Under the pieces are notes generated by a model. The model saw only the letters and a list, made by a program, of their open reading frames with translations. It did not search any database and had not been told where the DNA came from. This document shows positions 43,648 to 51,009 of a DNA stretch of 64,000 nucleotides, piece by piece. The position numbers and the translations under genes were made by a program. Source of the DNA: Opitutaceae bacterium (GTDB lineage Bacteria; Verrucomicrobiota; Verrucomicrobiia; Opitutales; Opitutaceae); assembly GCA_030648295.1 (NCBI GenBank), contig JAUSID010000163.1:1-64000 (forward strand). The letters are read 5' to 3'. Every line of letters begins with the position of its first letter. Positions within the stretch are counted from its first letter, which is position 1.

Positions 43648-44814
43648 ATGAACAACCAATCCGAACACGAACCGTTCATGCGCCGCGCGCTGGCGCTGGC
43701 GCACGGCGTGTGGGGTTCGACGCACCCCAACCCGATGGTGGGTGCAGTCATCGTCGAGGAGGGCCATGTCGTTGCCGAGGGCGCGACGGCCCCGGATGGC
43801 GGCCCGCACGCAGAGCGCCTCGCGCTGCTGGCGCGCGGAAAAACGCCGCGCCCGGGCGCCACGATGTACGTGACGCTGGAGCCCTGTTCGACCGCCGGCC
43901 GGACCGGCGCGTGCACCGATGCCATCATTGCGTCCGGCATCCGTCGCGTGGTTGTCGGGGCGACCGATCCCAATCCCGCCCATGCGGGCCGCGGCTTCGA
44001 ATTATTGCGCGCCGCCGGGCTCGAGGTGATCACCGGGGTCCTCGAGCGCGAGTGCCACCAGCTAAACCTCGTATTCAATCATTGGATCACCCACGGCGGC
44101 CCGATGATCGCGGCGAAGGTCGCTTCGACGCTCGACGGCAAACTCGCGTGCCGGACGGGCGAATCGCGCTGGATTACCAACGAGGCCGCGCGCGCCGACG
44201 TGCACCGCTGGCGGCGGCTTTTTCCCGGCATCGCCGTCGGCGCGATGACGATCCTCAAGGACAATCCCCGGCTCACCGCCCGTCGGCCCGGCGAGCCCGA
44301 GTGGTGTCCGCTGCGTTTCGTTTTCGATGGGCTGCTCCGCACCGTCGTGGACAAGAACCTGCCCGCGGTGTTCACCGACGAGTTTCGCGAGCGCACGGTC
44401 GTCGTGACGACCCCGCACGGGGGGCTCGGCTACGTGCGCAAACTTCGCGACATGGGGATCCAGGTCTGGACCTTCGAGTCGCCGACGCAGCGCGTGCCGT
44501 TCGGCGATTTCCGGAAACGCTGCGCGGAAGAGCGGATTGCCGGCGTGCTGGTCGAGGGGGGCGCGCAGTTGATCAGCGAGATGCTCCGGGCGCGGCAGCT
44601 CGATTATCTTTTCGCCTATCACGCGCCGGTCCTGCTGGCCGACGACAAGGCCAAGACGATTTTCAGCGGGCTGCGACCGGAACGGATGGAGCACGCGGTC
44701 CGGCTGGCAGACGTCATTCACGAGAATTTCGACGGCGATTTGCTGATGCGCGGCCGGTTCGTGTATCCGGAAAAGCTGCTCATCGACGAGACAGTGTTCG
44801 GTGCGCGCGGATGA
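43648..44814 (+). CDS. ribD: Bifunctional riboflavin biosynthesis deaminase/reductase RibD
   Basis: 388 residues. The N-terminal cytidine-deaminase-like half (1-145: THPNPMVGAVIV, GGPHAERLAL, TLEPCSTAGRTGACTDAI) has zinc ligands His in HAE and the two Cys. The C-terminal reductase half (150-365: IAAKVASTLDGKLA, RTGESRWITNEAARADVHRW, GVLVEGGAQLISEML) binds NADPH. Together they convert the first riboflavin pyrimidine to 5-amino-6-ribitylamino-uracil phosphate. No other rib gene is in the window. rdgB follows 16 bp downstream, so the two are probably one transcript. Confidence 0.95.
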   Translation: MNNQSEHEPFMRRALALAHGVWGSTHPNPMVGAVIVEEGHVVAEGATAPDGGPHAERLALLARGKTPRPGATMYVTLEPCSTAGRTGACTDAIIASGIRRVVVGATDPNPAHAGRGFELLRAAGLEVITGVLERECHQLNLVFNHWITHGGPMIAAKVASTLDGKLACRTGESRWITNEAARADVHRWRRLFPGIAVGAMTILKDNPRLTARRPGEPEWCPLRFVFDGLLRTVVDKNLPAVFTDEFRERTVVVTTPHGGLGYVRKLRDMGIQVWTFESPTQRVPFGDFRKRCAEERIAGVLVEGGAQLISEMLRARQLDYLFAYHAPVLLADDKAKTIFSGLRPERMEHAVRLADVIHENFDGDLLMRGRFVYPEKLLIDETVFGARG

Positions 44815-44830
44815 ATGCTTCGCGGCGCTG

Positions 44831-45472
44831 ATGAAGCTGTATCTGGCATCAGGCAACGCGCACAAGGTGGCCGAGCTACAGGCGCTCGCGGACGCATCGC
44901 GGCTGCCGGTGCAGATCATGGCGGCGACCGTCGTCGGTGGCATGCAGGTGGTCGTCGAGGATGCGGGGACCTTTGCCGGCAACGCGGGGAAAAAAGCGCT
45001 CGCCTTGCTCCCGCGGCTGCCGGCCGGCGCGTGGGCACTGGCCGACGACAGCGGGATCTGCGTCGATGCCCTCGACGGCCATCCGGGCGTCGAGTCGGCG
45101 TACTTTGCCGGGCCGCAGGGCGATGCAGCAGCGAACCTGGCGAAGCTTGTCCACGTCATGCGCGACGTGCCGGACGAGCGGCGCGGCGCGCATTTCAGAT
45201 GCGTGCTGTTCCTGGCCGGCCCGGGCGGCGAGCGGCACGTGTTCGAGGGGCGCTGCCCCGGCCGGCTGCGCCGCGAACCGCGCGGCGGCGCCGGATTTGG
45301 TTACGATCCCCTGTTCGTGCCCGATGGGTTCGCGGAAACGTATGCGGAACTCGGTGACGCGGTGAAGAACCAGATCAGCCACCGGGCGCAGGCGTGGCAG
45401 AAGCTCGCCCGGGAGTTTTTCGCTCCGCGAAAAACTAGGATTTCCCCTCGCGAAATCCCTGGGCGTAGATGA
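44831..45472 (+). CDS. rdgB: Non-canonical purine NTP pyrophosphatase (RdgB/HAM1)
   Basis: 213 residues. It removes dITP, dXTP and ITP from the nucleotide pool. Motifs are LYLASGNAHKVAEL at the N-terminus, FAGNAGKKAL, ALADDSGICVDALDG, GVESAYFAG, FGYDPLFVPDG and KNQISHRAQAW. The start at 44831 matches the family, and an ATG 30 bp upstream lies in the ribD spacer. The last 12 or so residues (TRISPREIPGRR) lie in a 38-bp tail overlap with the convergent response-regulator gene. Confidence 0.94.
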   Translation: MKLYLASGNAHKVAELQALADASRLPVQIMAATVVGGMQVVVEDAGTFAGNAGKKALALLPRLPAGAWALADDSGICVDALDGHPGVESAYFAGPQGDAAANLAKLVHVMRDVPDERRGAHFRCVLFLAGPGGERHVFEGRCPGRLRREPRGGAGFGYDPLFVPDGFAETYAELGDAVKNQISHRAQAWQKLAREFFAPRKTRISPREIPGRR

Positions 45473-46097
45473 CCGCGGCCTCGGCCCGGCGCGACACGTG
45501 CAGTTTTTCGAATACCGTGCTCAGGTAGTTCTTCACCGTCTTCTCGCTCAGCCCGAGTTTCAGCGCGACTTCCTTGTTCGTGCAGCCCTCGGCGATGAGC
45601 GCGAGCACGCGCTTCTCCTGCGGCGAGAGCGACGCGAGCGCATCGCGACCACTGCCGCCCGACTTTACCAGATGCATCAGCCGCGCCGTGACCGCCGGAT
45701 CGAGAATCGATTTGCCCGCGGCGACATCGTGGATCGCGCTCACCAGGCCGCGGCCGTCGACCTCCTTCAACAGGTAGCCGTGAGCACCGGCGCGGATGGC
45801 CTCGTCCACCATCGCGTCGTCGACGACCGAGGTGAGAAACAACACGCGCGTGTCGGGTGACGTCTGGAGAATCTGCCGGCACGCTTCAAATCCCGTGCCG
45901 TCGGGCAGCCGGATGTCGAGCAGCACGACGCGCGGCCGCACGCGCGCGCACGCGGCGACACCGCTGGCCACGGTGCCGGCTTCGGCCGCGACCTGGATGT
46001 CGGGCTCGGTGCCGAGGAGCGCGCGCAGGCCCATGCGGACCACCTCGCTGTCATCGACCAGGACCACGCTGATGGGTGGGCTCGCAGCTTTGCTCAT
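45435..46097 (-). CDS. LuxR/NarL-family response regulator
   Basis: 220 residues. The receiver domain (1-125) has the acidic pocket DD (15-16), phosphoacceptor D61 (VVLLDIRLPDG) and K at LLKEVDG. The C-terminal GerE helix-turn-helix (about 150-215) reads LSPQEKRVLALIAEGCTNKE and LGLSEKTVKNYLSTVFEKL. It is the DNA-binding partner of the histidine kinase gene, whose stop overlaps this start by 4 bp (ATGA). The target genes are unknown. The 3' end overlaps rdgB antisense by 38 bp. Confidence 0.93.
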   Translation of the reverse strand: MSKAASPPISVVLVDDSEVVRMGLRALLGTEPDIQVAAEAGTVASGVAACARVRPRVVLLDIRLPDGTGFEACRQILQTSPDTRVLFLTSVVDDAMVDEAIRAGAHGYLLKEVDGRGLVSAIHDVAAGKSILDPAVTARLMHLVKSGGSGRDALASLSPQEKRVLALIAEGCTNKEVALKLGLSEKTVKNYLSTVFEKLHVSRRAEAAVIYAQGFREGKS

Positions 46098-47161
46098 ACG
46101 GTAGTGGATTGAAGAATCGGAAGAGTCGCAATGACCCGTGCGCCTTCGCCGGGCCGGCTCGTCACGCGCAGCGTCGCGCCGATGCGGGTGGCGCGCGCGT
46201 TCATGTTGCCGAGCCCGTGCCCCCCCTCGCGACCGGCGATCGCGTCGAAGCCGACACCGTTGTCCTGCACGAGCAGGCAGATTTCGCGATCACCCTGGTG
46301 CACTCTCACCGTGATCATCGAGGCCCCACCGTGCCGCAGCGCGTTGCTCACCGCCTCGCGCACGATTTGCAGCGCCTCGAGCGCCTGCTCCGGCGTGAGC
46401 AACGCCGCCGCCACGTCGTCGATTTTGATGTCGAATCGCGTGTCGCGGCCGGAGCGGAGATCGGCGAGGGTCGTGTCGAGCGCGTGCGCGAATCCCGCCT
46501 CGCGCAGCCGATCGGGCGCGAGACCGGTGATGTAGGTGCGGACGTCGCGGATCGCCTCGTTGATCCGGGCGCGCGTCTGCTCGAGCCGGCGATCCGCCTC
46601 CTGCGGATTCGAGGCGAGCAGCGCCCGGACGGATTCGATGGTGAGCCCGACGGCATAGAGCGACTGGATGATGCCGTCGTGCAGATCGCGACCGAGCCGG
46701 ATTTTTTCCTCGAGCGAGCGGGTCAGCAGCTGCTGTTTCAGGTGCGCATCCTCCTCGGCCCGCCGCCGGACGTGACGTTCGCGGGACAATTCCTCGCCTT
46801 GGGCGACGGAATTCTGCGCCAGTCGCGCGAGGGTGCCGATCTCGTTGCGCGCCGCGGAAAACGGCCCGCGCGAATCGGCACTCGGACCCGGCCGGGTGGC
46901 CAGGCTCACGACGAGCGGCAGCACAAGGGCGAGCGCGACGAGACCCAGCCCGAGGGCGTAGCGTTGTGACAAGGCGAGCGCCCGCGGAGCCGGCCGCGAC
47001 CCGTCGCCGGCGGAACCATTGGCAACGACCGTGCCGGAGACGCTGTGCTCTGCGCCGGGACCGAGCCGCGCCCCGCGCCACGTCGACATCGCGAGCAGCG
47101 AGACCAGCGCGACCAGCACCACGAAAAGGGCGACGGCGAGGAATCGCGGCAGCGGGTTCAT
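46094..47161 (-). CDS. NarX-type sensor histidine kinase (HisKA_3/HATPase)
   Basis: 355 residues. Two membrane helices (about 8-25 and 68-88) enclose a short periplasmic loop of about 42 residues without a recognisable sensor fold. Then come a coiled linker and the DHp domain with the phosphoacceptor in LGRDLHDGIIQSL (H161). The ATPase domain has EAVSNALRHGGA, VQDNGVGFD and GHGLGNMNARA. With so small a periplasmic part the signal may be sensed within the membrane or by an accessory protein. The 4-bp overlap with the response regulator indicates one transcriptional unit. It is divergent from metG. Confidence 0.92.
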   Translation of the reverse strand: MNPLPRFLAVALFVVLVALVSLLAMSTWRGARLGPGAEHSVSGTVVANGSAGDGSRPAPRALALSQRYALGLGLVALALVLPLVVSLATRPGPSADSRGPFSAARNEIGTLARLAQNSVAQGEELSRERHVRRRAEEDAHLKQQLLTRSLEEKIRLGRDLHDGIIQSLYAVGLTIESVRALLASNPQEADRRLEQTRARINEAIRDVRTYITGLAPDRLREAGFAHALDTTLADLRSGRDTRFDIKIDDVAAALLTPEQALEALQIVREAVSNALRHGGASMITVRVHQGDREICLLVQDNGVGFDAIAGREGGHGLGNMNARATRIGATLRVTSRPGEGARVIATLPILQSTTV

Positions 47162-47302
47162 GAGGTTTTGCTGCGCAAGAACCTAGGGTGGCATTGCGCG
47201 TGGAGTGGAAATGACAGTGCGACTGCGACCGCTTGGAGCAACCCTTAGCTTTTGGGCCTAGATTTTTGCCGACAGTGCATTCACAACCTAGGGTTTCACG
47301 CA

Positions 47303-48985
47303 GTGAAGACCTTCTACATCACCACGGCCATCGACTATGTGAACGGCGCGCCGCACCTCGGGCATGCGTACGAAAAGGTGCTGACCGATGTCATCGCGCG
47401 TTTTCGCCGGCAGATGGGCGACCGCGTTCATTTTGTCACCGGGACCGACGAGCACGGGCAAAAGGTGCAGGCCAGCGCCCGCAAGGAAGGCATCGAGCCG
47501 CAGGCGTATGTCGACAAGACGTCGGCGGAATTTCGCGCGCTGTATGATCGCCTCGCCGTTTCCTACGACGACTTCATTCGCACCACGGAACCGCGGCACA
47601 AGAAAGTGGTGCGCGAGATTCTGCAGCGGCTGTTCGACCAGGGAGAAATCTACCAGGACGAATATCGCGGCTTCTACAGCACGCGGCAGGAGCAATTCCT
47701 CCAGGAAAAGGACCGGCTGCCGGACGGTTCGTGGCCGGAAATCTTCGGCGAGGTCACGCAGATCATGGAGAAGAATTATTTCTTCCGGCTGCGCAAATAC
47801 CAGGATTGGCTGATCGACTATCTCCGCACGCACGAGGATTTCGTCTTCCCCAAATACCGCCAGAAGCAGGTGCTGGAGTTCCTGAAGGAGCCGCTCAACG
47901 ACCTTTGCATTTCGCGGCCAAAGGAGCGGCTGGAGTGGGGGATCTCGCTGCCGTTCGACGAGAAGTACGTCACCTATGTCTGGTTCGACGCCCTGTTGAA
48001 TTACTACTCCGCGGTGGCAGACAAGGGATTGTGGCCGGCGGACTTCAATCTCATCGGCAAGGACATCCTCGTGCCGCCGCATGCGGTGTATTGGCCAATC
48101 ATGCTGCATGCCGCGGGGCTGCCTCCGCCGAAAGCCCTGCTCGTGCACGGCTGGTGGCTGCAAAGCGGGGCGAAGATGTCGAAGAGCACGGGAGTCGCGA
48201 CCAATCCCCTCGACCTCGTGGATCAGTTCGGCGTGGACGCGTTCAGATATTTTCTGATTCGCGAGATGAACGTCGGCCAGGACAGCGAGTTCACGGTCGA
48301 GCAATTCCTCGTCCGCTACAACAGCGAGCTCGCGAACAACCTCGGCAACCTCGTGAACCGGACGTTGAACATGACGACGCGGTTTGCCGGCGGAGTCGTG
48401 CCGGCGGCAGGTGAAAACGAGGATCTCGAGCGGGCGCTCCAGAGCCTGTGGCTCGGCACGCGCGACGAGGCGATCGCGTTGTGCGAGCGATTCCAGTTTC
48501 ACACCGCGCTCGAGCGCGCGATGGTTTTTCTGACCGAGACGAATGCGTACATCGAGAAACGTGCGCCGTGGAGGCTCGCGAAGTCGGCCGACGCGAAGGA
48601 CCAGGCCTTGTTGCGCACGTCGCTCGCGACGATGGCGGAGGCGCTCCGGCTTGCGGTCGCCTTGATCCAGCACGTGACTCCGGCGACCACCGTGAAAATC
48701 AACTCCGTCCTCGACTACACGCCCGGCGCGATCTGGCGCGACGAACTGGAGTGGGGCGGCAAACTCGCCGGCCGGAAAGTCGCGCCCGCGCTGGTGCTGT
48801 TTCCGCGGCCGGCGGCGGAGGCGGGAGGGCAGGCGTCAGAGGTCAGAGGTCAGAAGTCAGCGGGCGGAAAACAGAAGCCAGAAGCCAGAGGACAGACAAC
48901 AGATGTCAGAGGTCAGACGTCAGAGGTCAGAGACGAGAAGTCGGGCGCGACAGATCCGAAACCAAAGGCCGGACCGCCGTCCTGA
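47303..48985 (+). CDS. metG: Methionyl-tRNA synthetase with repeat-derived C-terminal tail
   Basis: 560 residues with GTG start (VKTFYITTAIDYVNGAPHLG). Class I signatures are PHLGHAYEKV (HIGH variant) and GAKMSKSTGVATNP (KMSKS). The zinc-knuckle region reads YRGFYSTRQEQFLQEKDRL with no cysteines, so it is a zinc-less type. The conserved anticodon-binding part ends near residue 508 (KVAPALVLFPRP). Residues about 512-545 are translated from GTCAGAG-type heptamers (SEVRGQKS, TDVRGQTSEVRDEKS), so the tail is dispensable, low-complexity sequence. No C-terminal tRNA-binding (EMAP-like) domain is present. A TTG at 47252 would add 17 unconserved residues. Confidence 0.95.
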   Translation: MKTFYITTAIDYVNGAPHLGHAYEKVLTDVIARFRRQMGDRVHFVTGTDEHGQKVQASARKEGIEPQAYVDKTSAEFRALYDRLAVSYDDFIRTTEPRHKKVVREILQRLFDQGEIYQDEYRGFYSTRQEQFLQEKDRLPDGSWPEIFGEVTQIMEKNYFFRLRKYQDWLIDYLRTHEDFVFPKYRQKQVLEFLKEPLNDLCISRPKERLEWGISLPFDEKYVTYVWFDALLNYYSAVADKGLWPADFNLIGKDILVPPHAVYWPIMLHAAGLPPPKALLVHGWWLQSGAKMSKSTGVATNPLDLVDQFGVDAFRYFLIREMNVGQDSEFTVEQFLVRYNSELANNLGNLVNRTLNMTTRFAGGVVPAAGENEDLERALQSLWLGTRDEAIALCERFQFHTALERAMVFLTETNAYIEKRAPWRLAKSADAKDQALLRTSLATMAEALRLAVALIQHVTPATTVKINSVLDYTPGAIWRDELEWGGKLAGRKVAPALVLFPRPAAEAGGQASEVRGQKSAGGKQKPEARGQTTDVRGQTSEVRDEKSGATDPKPKAGPPS

Positions 48986-49046
48986 CCCACCAGTCATTTC
49001 GATCTCATGTCGTCTGACATCTGATGTCTGACATCTGACATCTGCC
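48836..49046. repeat. GTCAGAG heptamer arrays in the metG tail and menF leader
   Basis: Two runs. In frame with metG: 48836-48865 (about four units) and 48906-48940 (about five units), with degenerate units between. After the metG stop: 49010-49046, a partly inverted set (CTGACATCTGATGTCTGACA) that ends 9 bp before the menF start. Confidence 0.85.
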
Positions 49047-49054
49047 TCCGAACC

Positions 49055-50695
49055 GTGACCATCCTGCCGCTTAATCTTGCGACGAATGCCACGCCGGAGG
49101 CGTTGCTGGCATTTTTGGGCGAATGCCGCGCCGGAGCGGTTCGCGACGGCCATCCAAAGCTCGTCAGCATTTCGCTGGCGGTGGACGCGCTCGATCCGCT
49201 GGCGGTGCTCGAATCAATCTTCGAGCCGGACGAGCCGCATTTCTACGCGGAGCGGCCCTCGCTCGAGAGCGCGATTGCCGGCGCGGAAATCGCGACCGCC
49301 CACGAAGCGAGCGGAGCCGCGCGGTTCGCGTCCGTTCAACGGTGGATCGATCAGACGCTAGCGCACACGATCGCGGTCGGCGACGTTGAGGCACCGTTTG
49401 GCGGACCGCATTTTTTTGCGGGATTCACGTTTAGCGACGAGGTCGATCCGGGTGAGCCGTTCCCGCCGGCATTTGCCTTCGTGCCGCGCTGGCAGGTGTC
49501 GCTTGCCGGCACGACCACGACCGCGGTGGCAAACCTGCTCGTCACCGCGGACGCGGATGTCGCCGTTCAGGCGGAGCGGGTCTGGCGCGCGCACGCCAAG
49601 TTCCGGCATTTCGAATATGCCGGTGGCGGTGAAAGTGGCACGGGTGGCTTGAGTGGCACGGACGTCCCGGCCGTGATGCCCGGGATTGGGAGTGGCACGG
49701 GCGTCCCGCCCGTGATCTCCGGCATGGGCGGGACGTCCATGCCACATTCGGTCCAACATGGGCGGGACGCCCATGCCGCGACGAACACCAATCAAGAACA
49801 CGCGCGAGACGCCCGCGCTACTTCAGAACATGGGCGGGACGCCCATGCCACGGCGGAGCGGCAGGCGAAGGCAACGTTCACGACGCGGGAGGCTGGCGAT
49901 TACCGCGCGGCGGTGGCACGGGCGCTGGAACTGATCTCGGTCGGTGAACTCAACAAGATCGTGCTTGCGCGCGCGCAGGACCTCACGGCCAGTCAACCGT
50001 TACACCCGCTGCGAATGCTGAACGGGCTGCGGCAGCGGTTCCCGGATTGCTACGCGTTTTCCCTGGCCCACGGTCGCGGCCGGAGCTTTATCGGCGCGAG
50101 CCCGGAACGGCTCGTCCGCGTCAGCCGCGGCTCGGTCGAAACCGAGGCGCTCGCAGGCTCGATGCGCCGCGGCGCGACGGCAAGCGAGGATGCGGCGTTG
50201 GCGGCGGCACTGCTGCGCAGCGAGAAGGACGTCCGCGAACATCGGGAGGTGATCGACGACATCGTCGCGCGTCTGAAACCACTCGGGTTGCAACTCGAGT
50301 ACGCCGAACAGCCACAATTGCGCCGGCTGGCCAACGTGCAGCACCTGCACACGCCCGTGCGCGCGGCGCTGCCCGAGGGCGTCCGGCTGCTCGACATCGT
50401 CGCCGCGATGCATCCAACGCCGGCGGTCGGCGGCAACCCGCGGCAGTCTGCGGTGGCGCGGATTCGCGAGCTCGAGGGATTCGCCCGCGGACTCTATGCC
50501 GGCGCACTGGGCTGGCTGAATGCACGGGGGGGTGGGGAATTCTTCGTCGGCATCCGCTCGGCGTTGGTAGAGGGCGCCAGCGCGCGTGTTTTCGCCGGCG
50601 CCGGCATTGTCGCGGGCTCGACGCCGGAAAAGGAATTTGCGGAGACGGAACTGAAGTTTAAGGCGATGCTCGAAGCGCTTGTCGGCCAGGAGTGA
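49055..50695 (+). CDS. menF: Isochorismate synthase MenF with a repeat-encoded internal insert
   Basis: 546 residues with GTG start (MTILPLNLATNATPEALLAF). It converts chorismate to isochorismate, the entry to menaquinone. The chorismate-binding domain (about 270-545) shows GDYRAAVARALELISVGELN, KIVLARAQDL, FIGASPERLVRVSRG, VETEALAGSMRRG, LHTPVRAALP, HPTPAVGGNPRQSAV and the C-terminal FVGIRSALVEG and FAGAGIVAGSTPEKE. Residues about 191-268 are translated palindromic repeats (GTGVPPVISGMGG, HGRDAHAAT, HARDARATSEHGRDAHAT) and separate the N-terminal half from the active-site domain. Without them the length would be near 468, close to ordinary MenF. Reading frame and motifs are intact on both sides. 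menD follows on the same strand. Confidence 0.93.
   Translation: MTILPLNLATNATPEALLAFLGECRAGAVRDGHPKLVSISLAVDALDPLAVLESIFEPDEPHFYAERPSLESAIAGAEIATAHEASGAARFASVQRWIDQTLAHTIAVGDVEAPFGGPHFFAGFTFSDEVDPGEPFPPAFAFVPRWQVSLAGTTTTAVANLLVTADADVAVQAERVWRAHAKFRHFEYAGGGESGTGGLSGTDVPAVMPGIGSGTGVPPVISGMGGTSMPHSVQHGRDAHAATNTNQEHARDARATSEHGRDAHATAERQAKATFTTREAGDYRAAVARALELISVGELNKIVLARAQDLTASQPLHPLRMLNGLRQRFPDCYAFSLAHGRGRSFIGASPERLVRVSRGSVETEALAGSMRRGATASEDAALAAALLRSEKDVREHREVIDDIVARLKPLGLQLEYAEQPQLRRLANVQHLHTPVRAALPEGVRLLDIVAAMHPTPAVGGNPRQSAVARIRELEGFARGLYAGALGWLNARGGGEFFVGIRSALVEGASARVFAGAGIVAGSTPEKEFAETELKFKAMLEALVGQE
49635..49851. repeat. Cluster of palindromic repeats inside the menF reading frame
   Basis: About seven units of the GTGGCACGGGCGTCCCGCCC / CATGGGCGGGACGCCCATG family with diverged spacers, plus one CGCGAGACGCCCGCG unit of the sister family, all read in frame. 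The same family is otherwise intergenic in this window (1290, 9712, 32399, 41510). Confidence 0.9.
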
Positions 50696-50790
50696 GGGCG
50701 CGGCTGAGTTCGTTTTCAACGTGACCAACACGTCTGCCGCGCCGGTTCAGGTGACGGACATCCGGCCGTAGCGGACGCAAACCCGGCGCG
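50694..50790 (+). pseudogene. Possible remnant of a DUF1573-type gene
   Basis: Directly after the menF stop the plus strand reads EGAAEFVFNVTNTSAAPVQV, then TDIRP and a TAG. This matches the beta-sandwich strand pattern that precedes the SCGCT motif in DUF1573 proteins. The stop falls exactly where SCGC would be expected, and the following bases (GCGGACGCAAAC) resemble a decayed CGC-T-Q stretch. Only some 25 codons remain, with no start. The rest of the 314-bp menF-menD spacer shows nothing. Recognition is by eye. Confidence 0.35.
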
Positions 50791-51009
50791 CGAATAGCGC
50801 GGAGCCCAGCCCGCACCGAATGATGACGCGGTGGTCGACTCGAGCACCGAAAGTCGGGTTGCCTATGGGCCGCGGTGCCCGTGTGATTCCGGCGTGATTG
50901 TTTCGAATCAGCACCGCGCCATCGCCCGAATTCATGTTCGGGGCCTGACATCCTCGCGACCGCCCTCCGTCTCGCCGCGCGGTTCCACCGGTTGATCCGC
51001 TGCTCCCAC

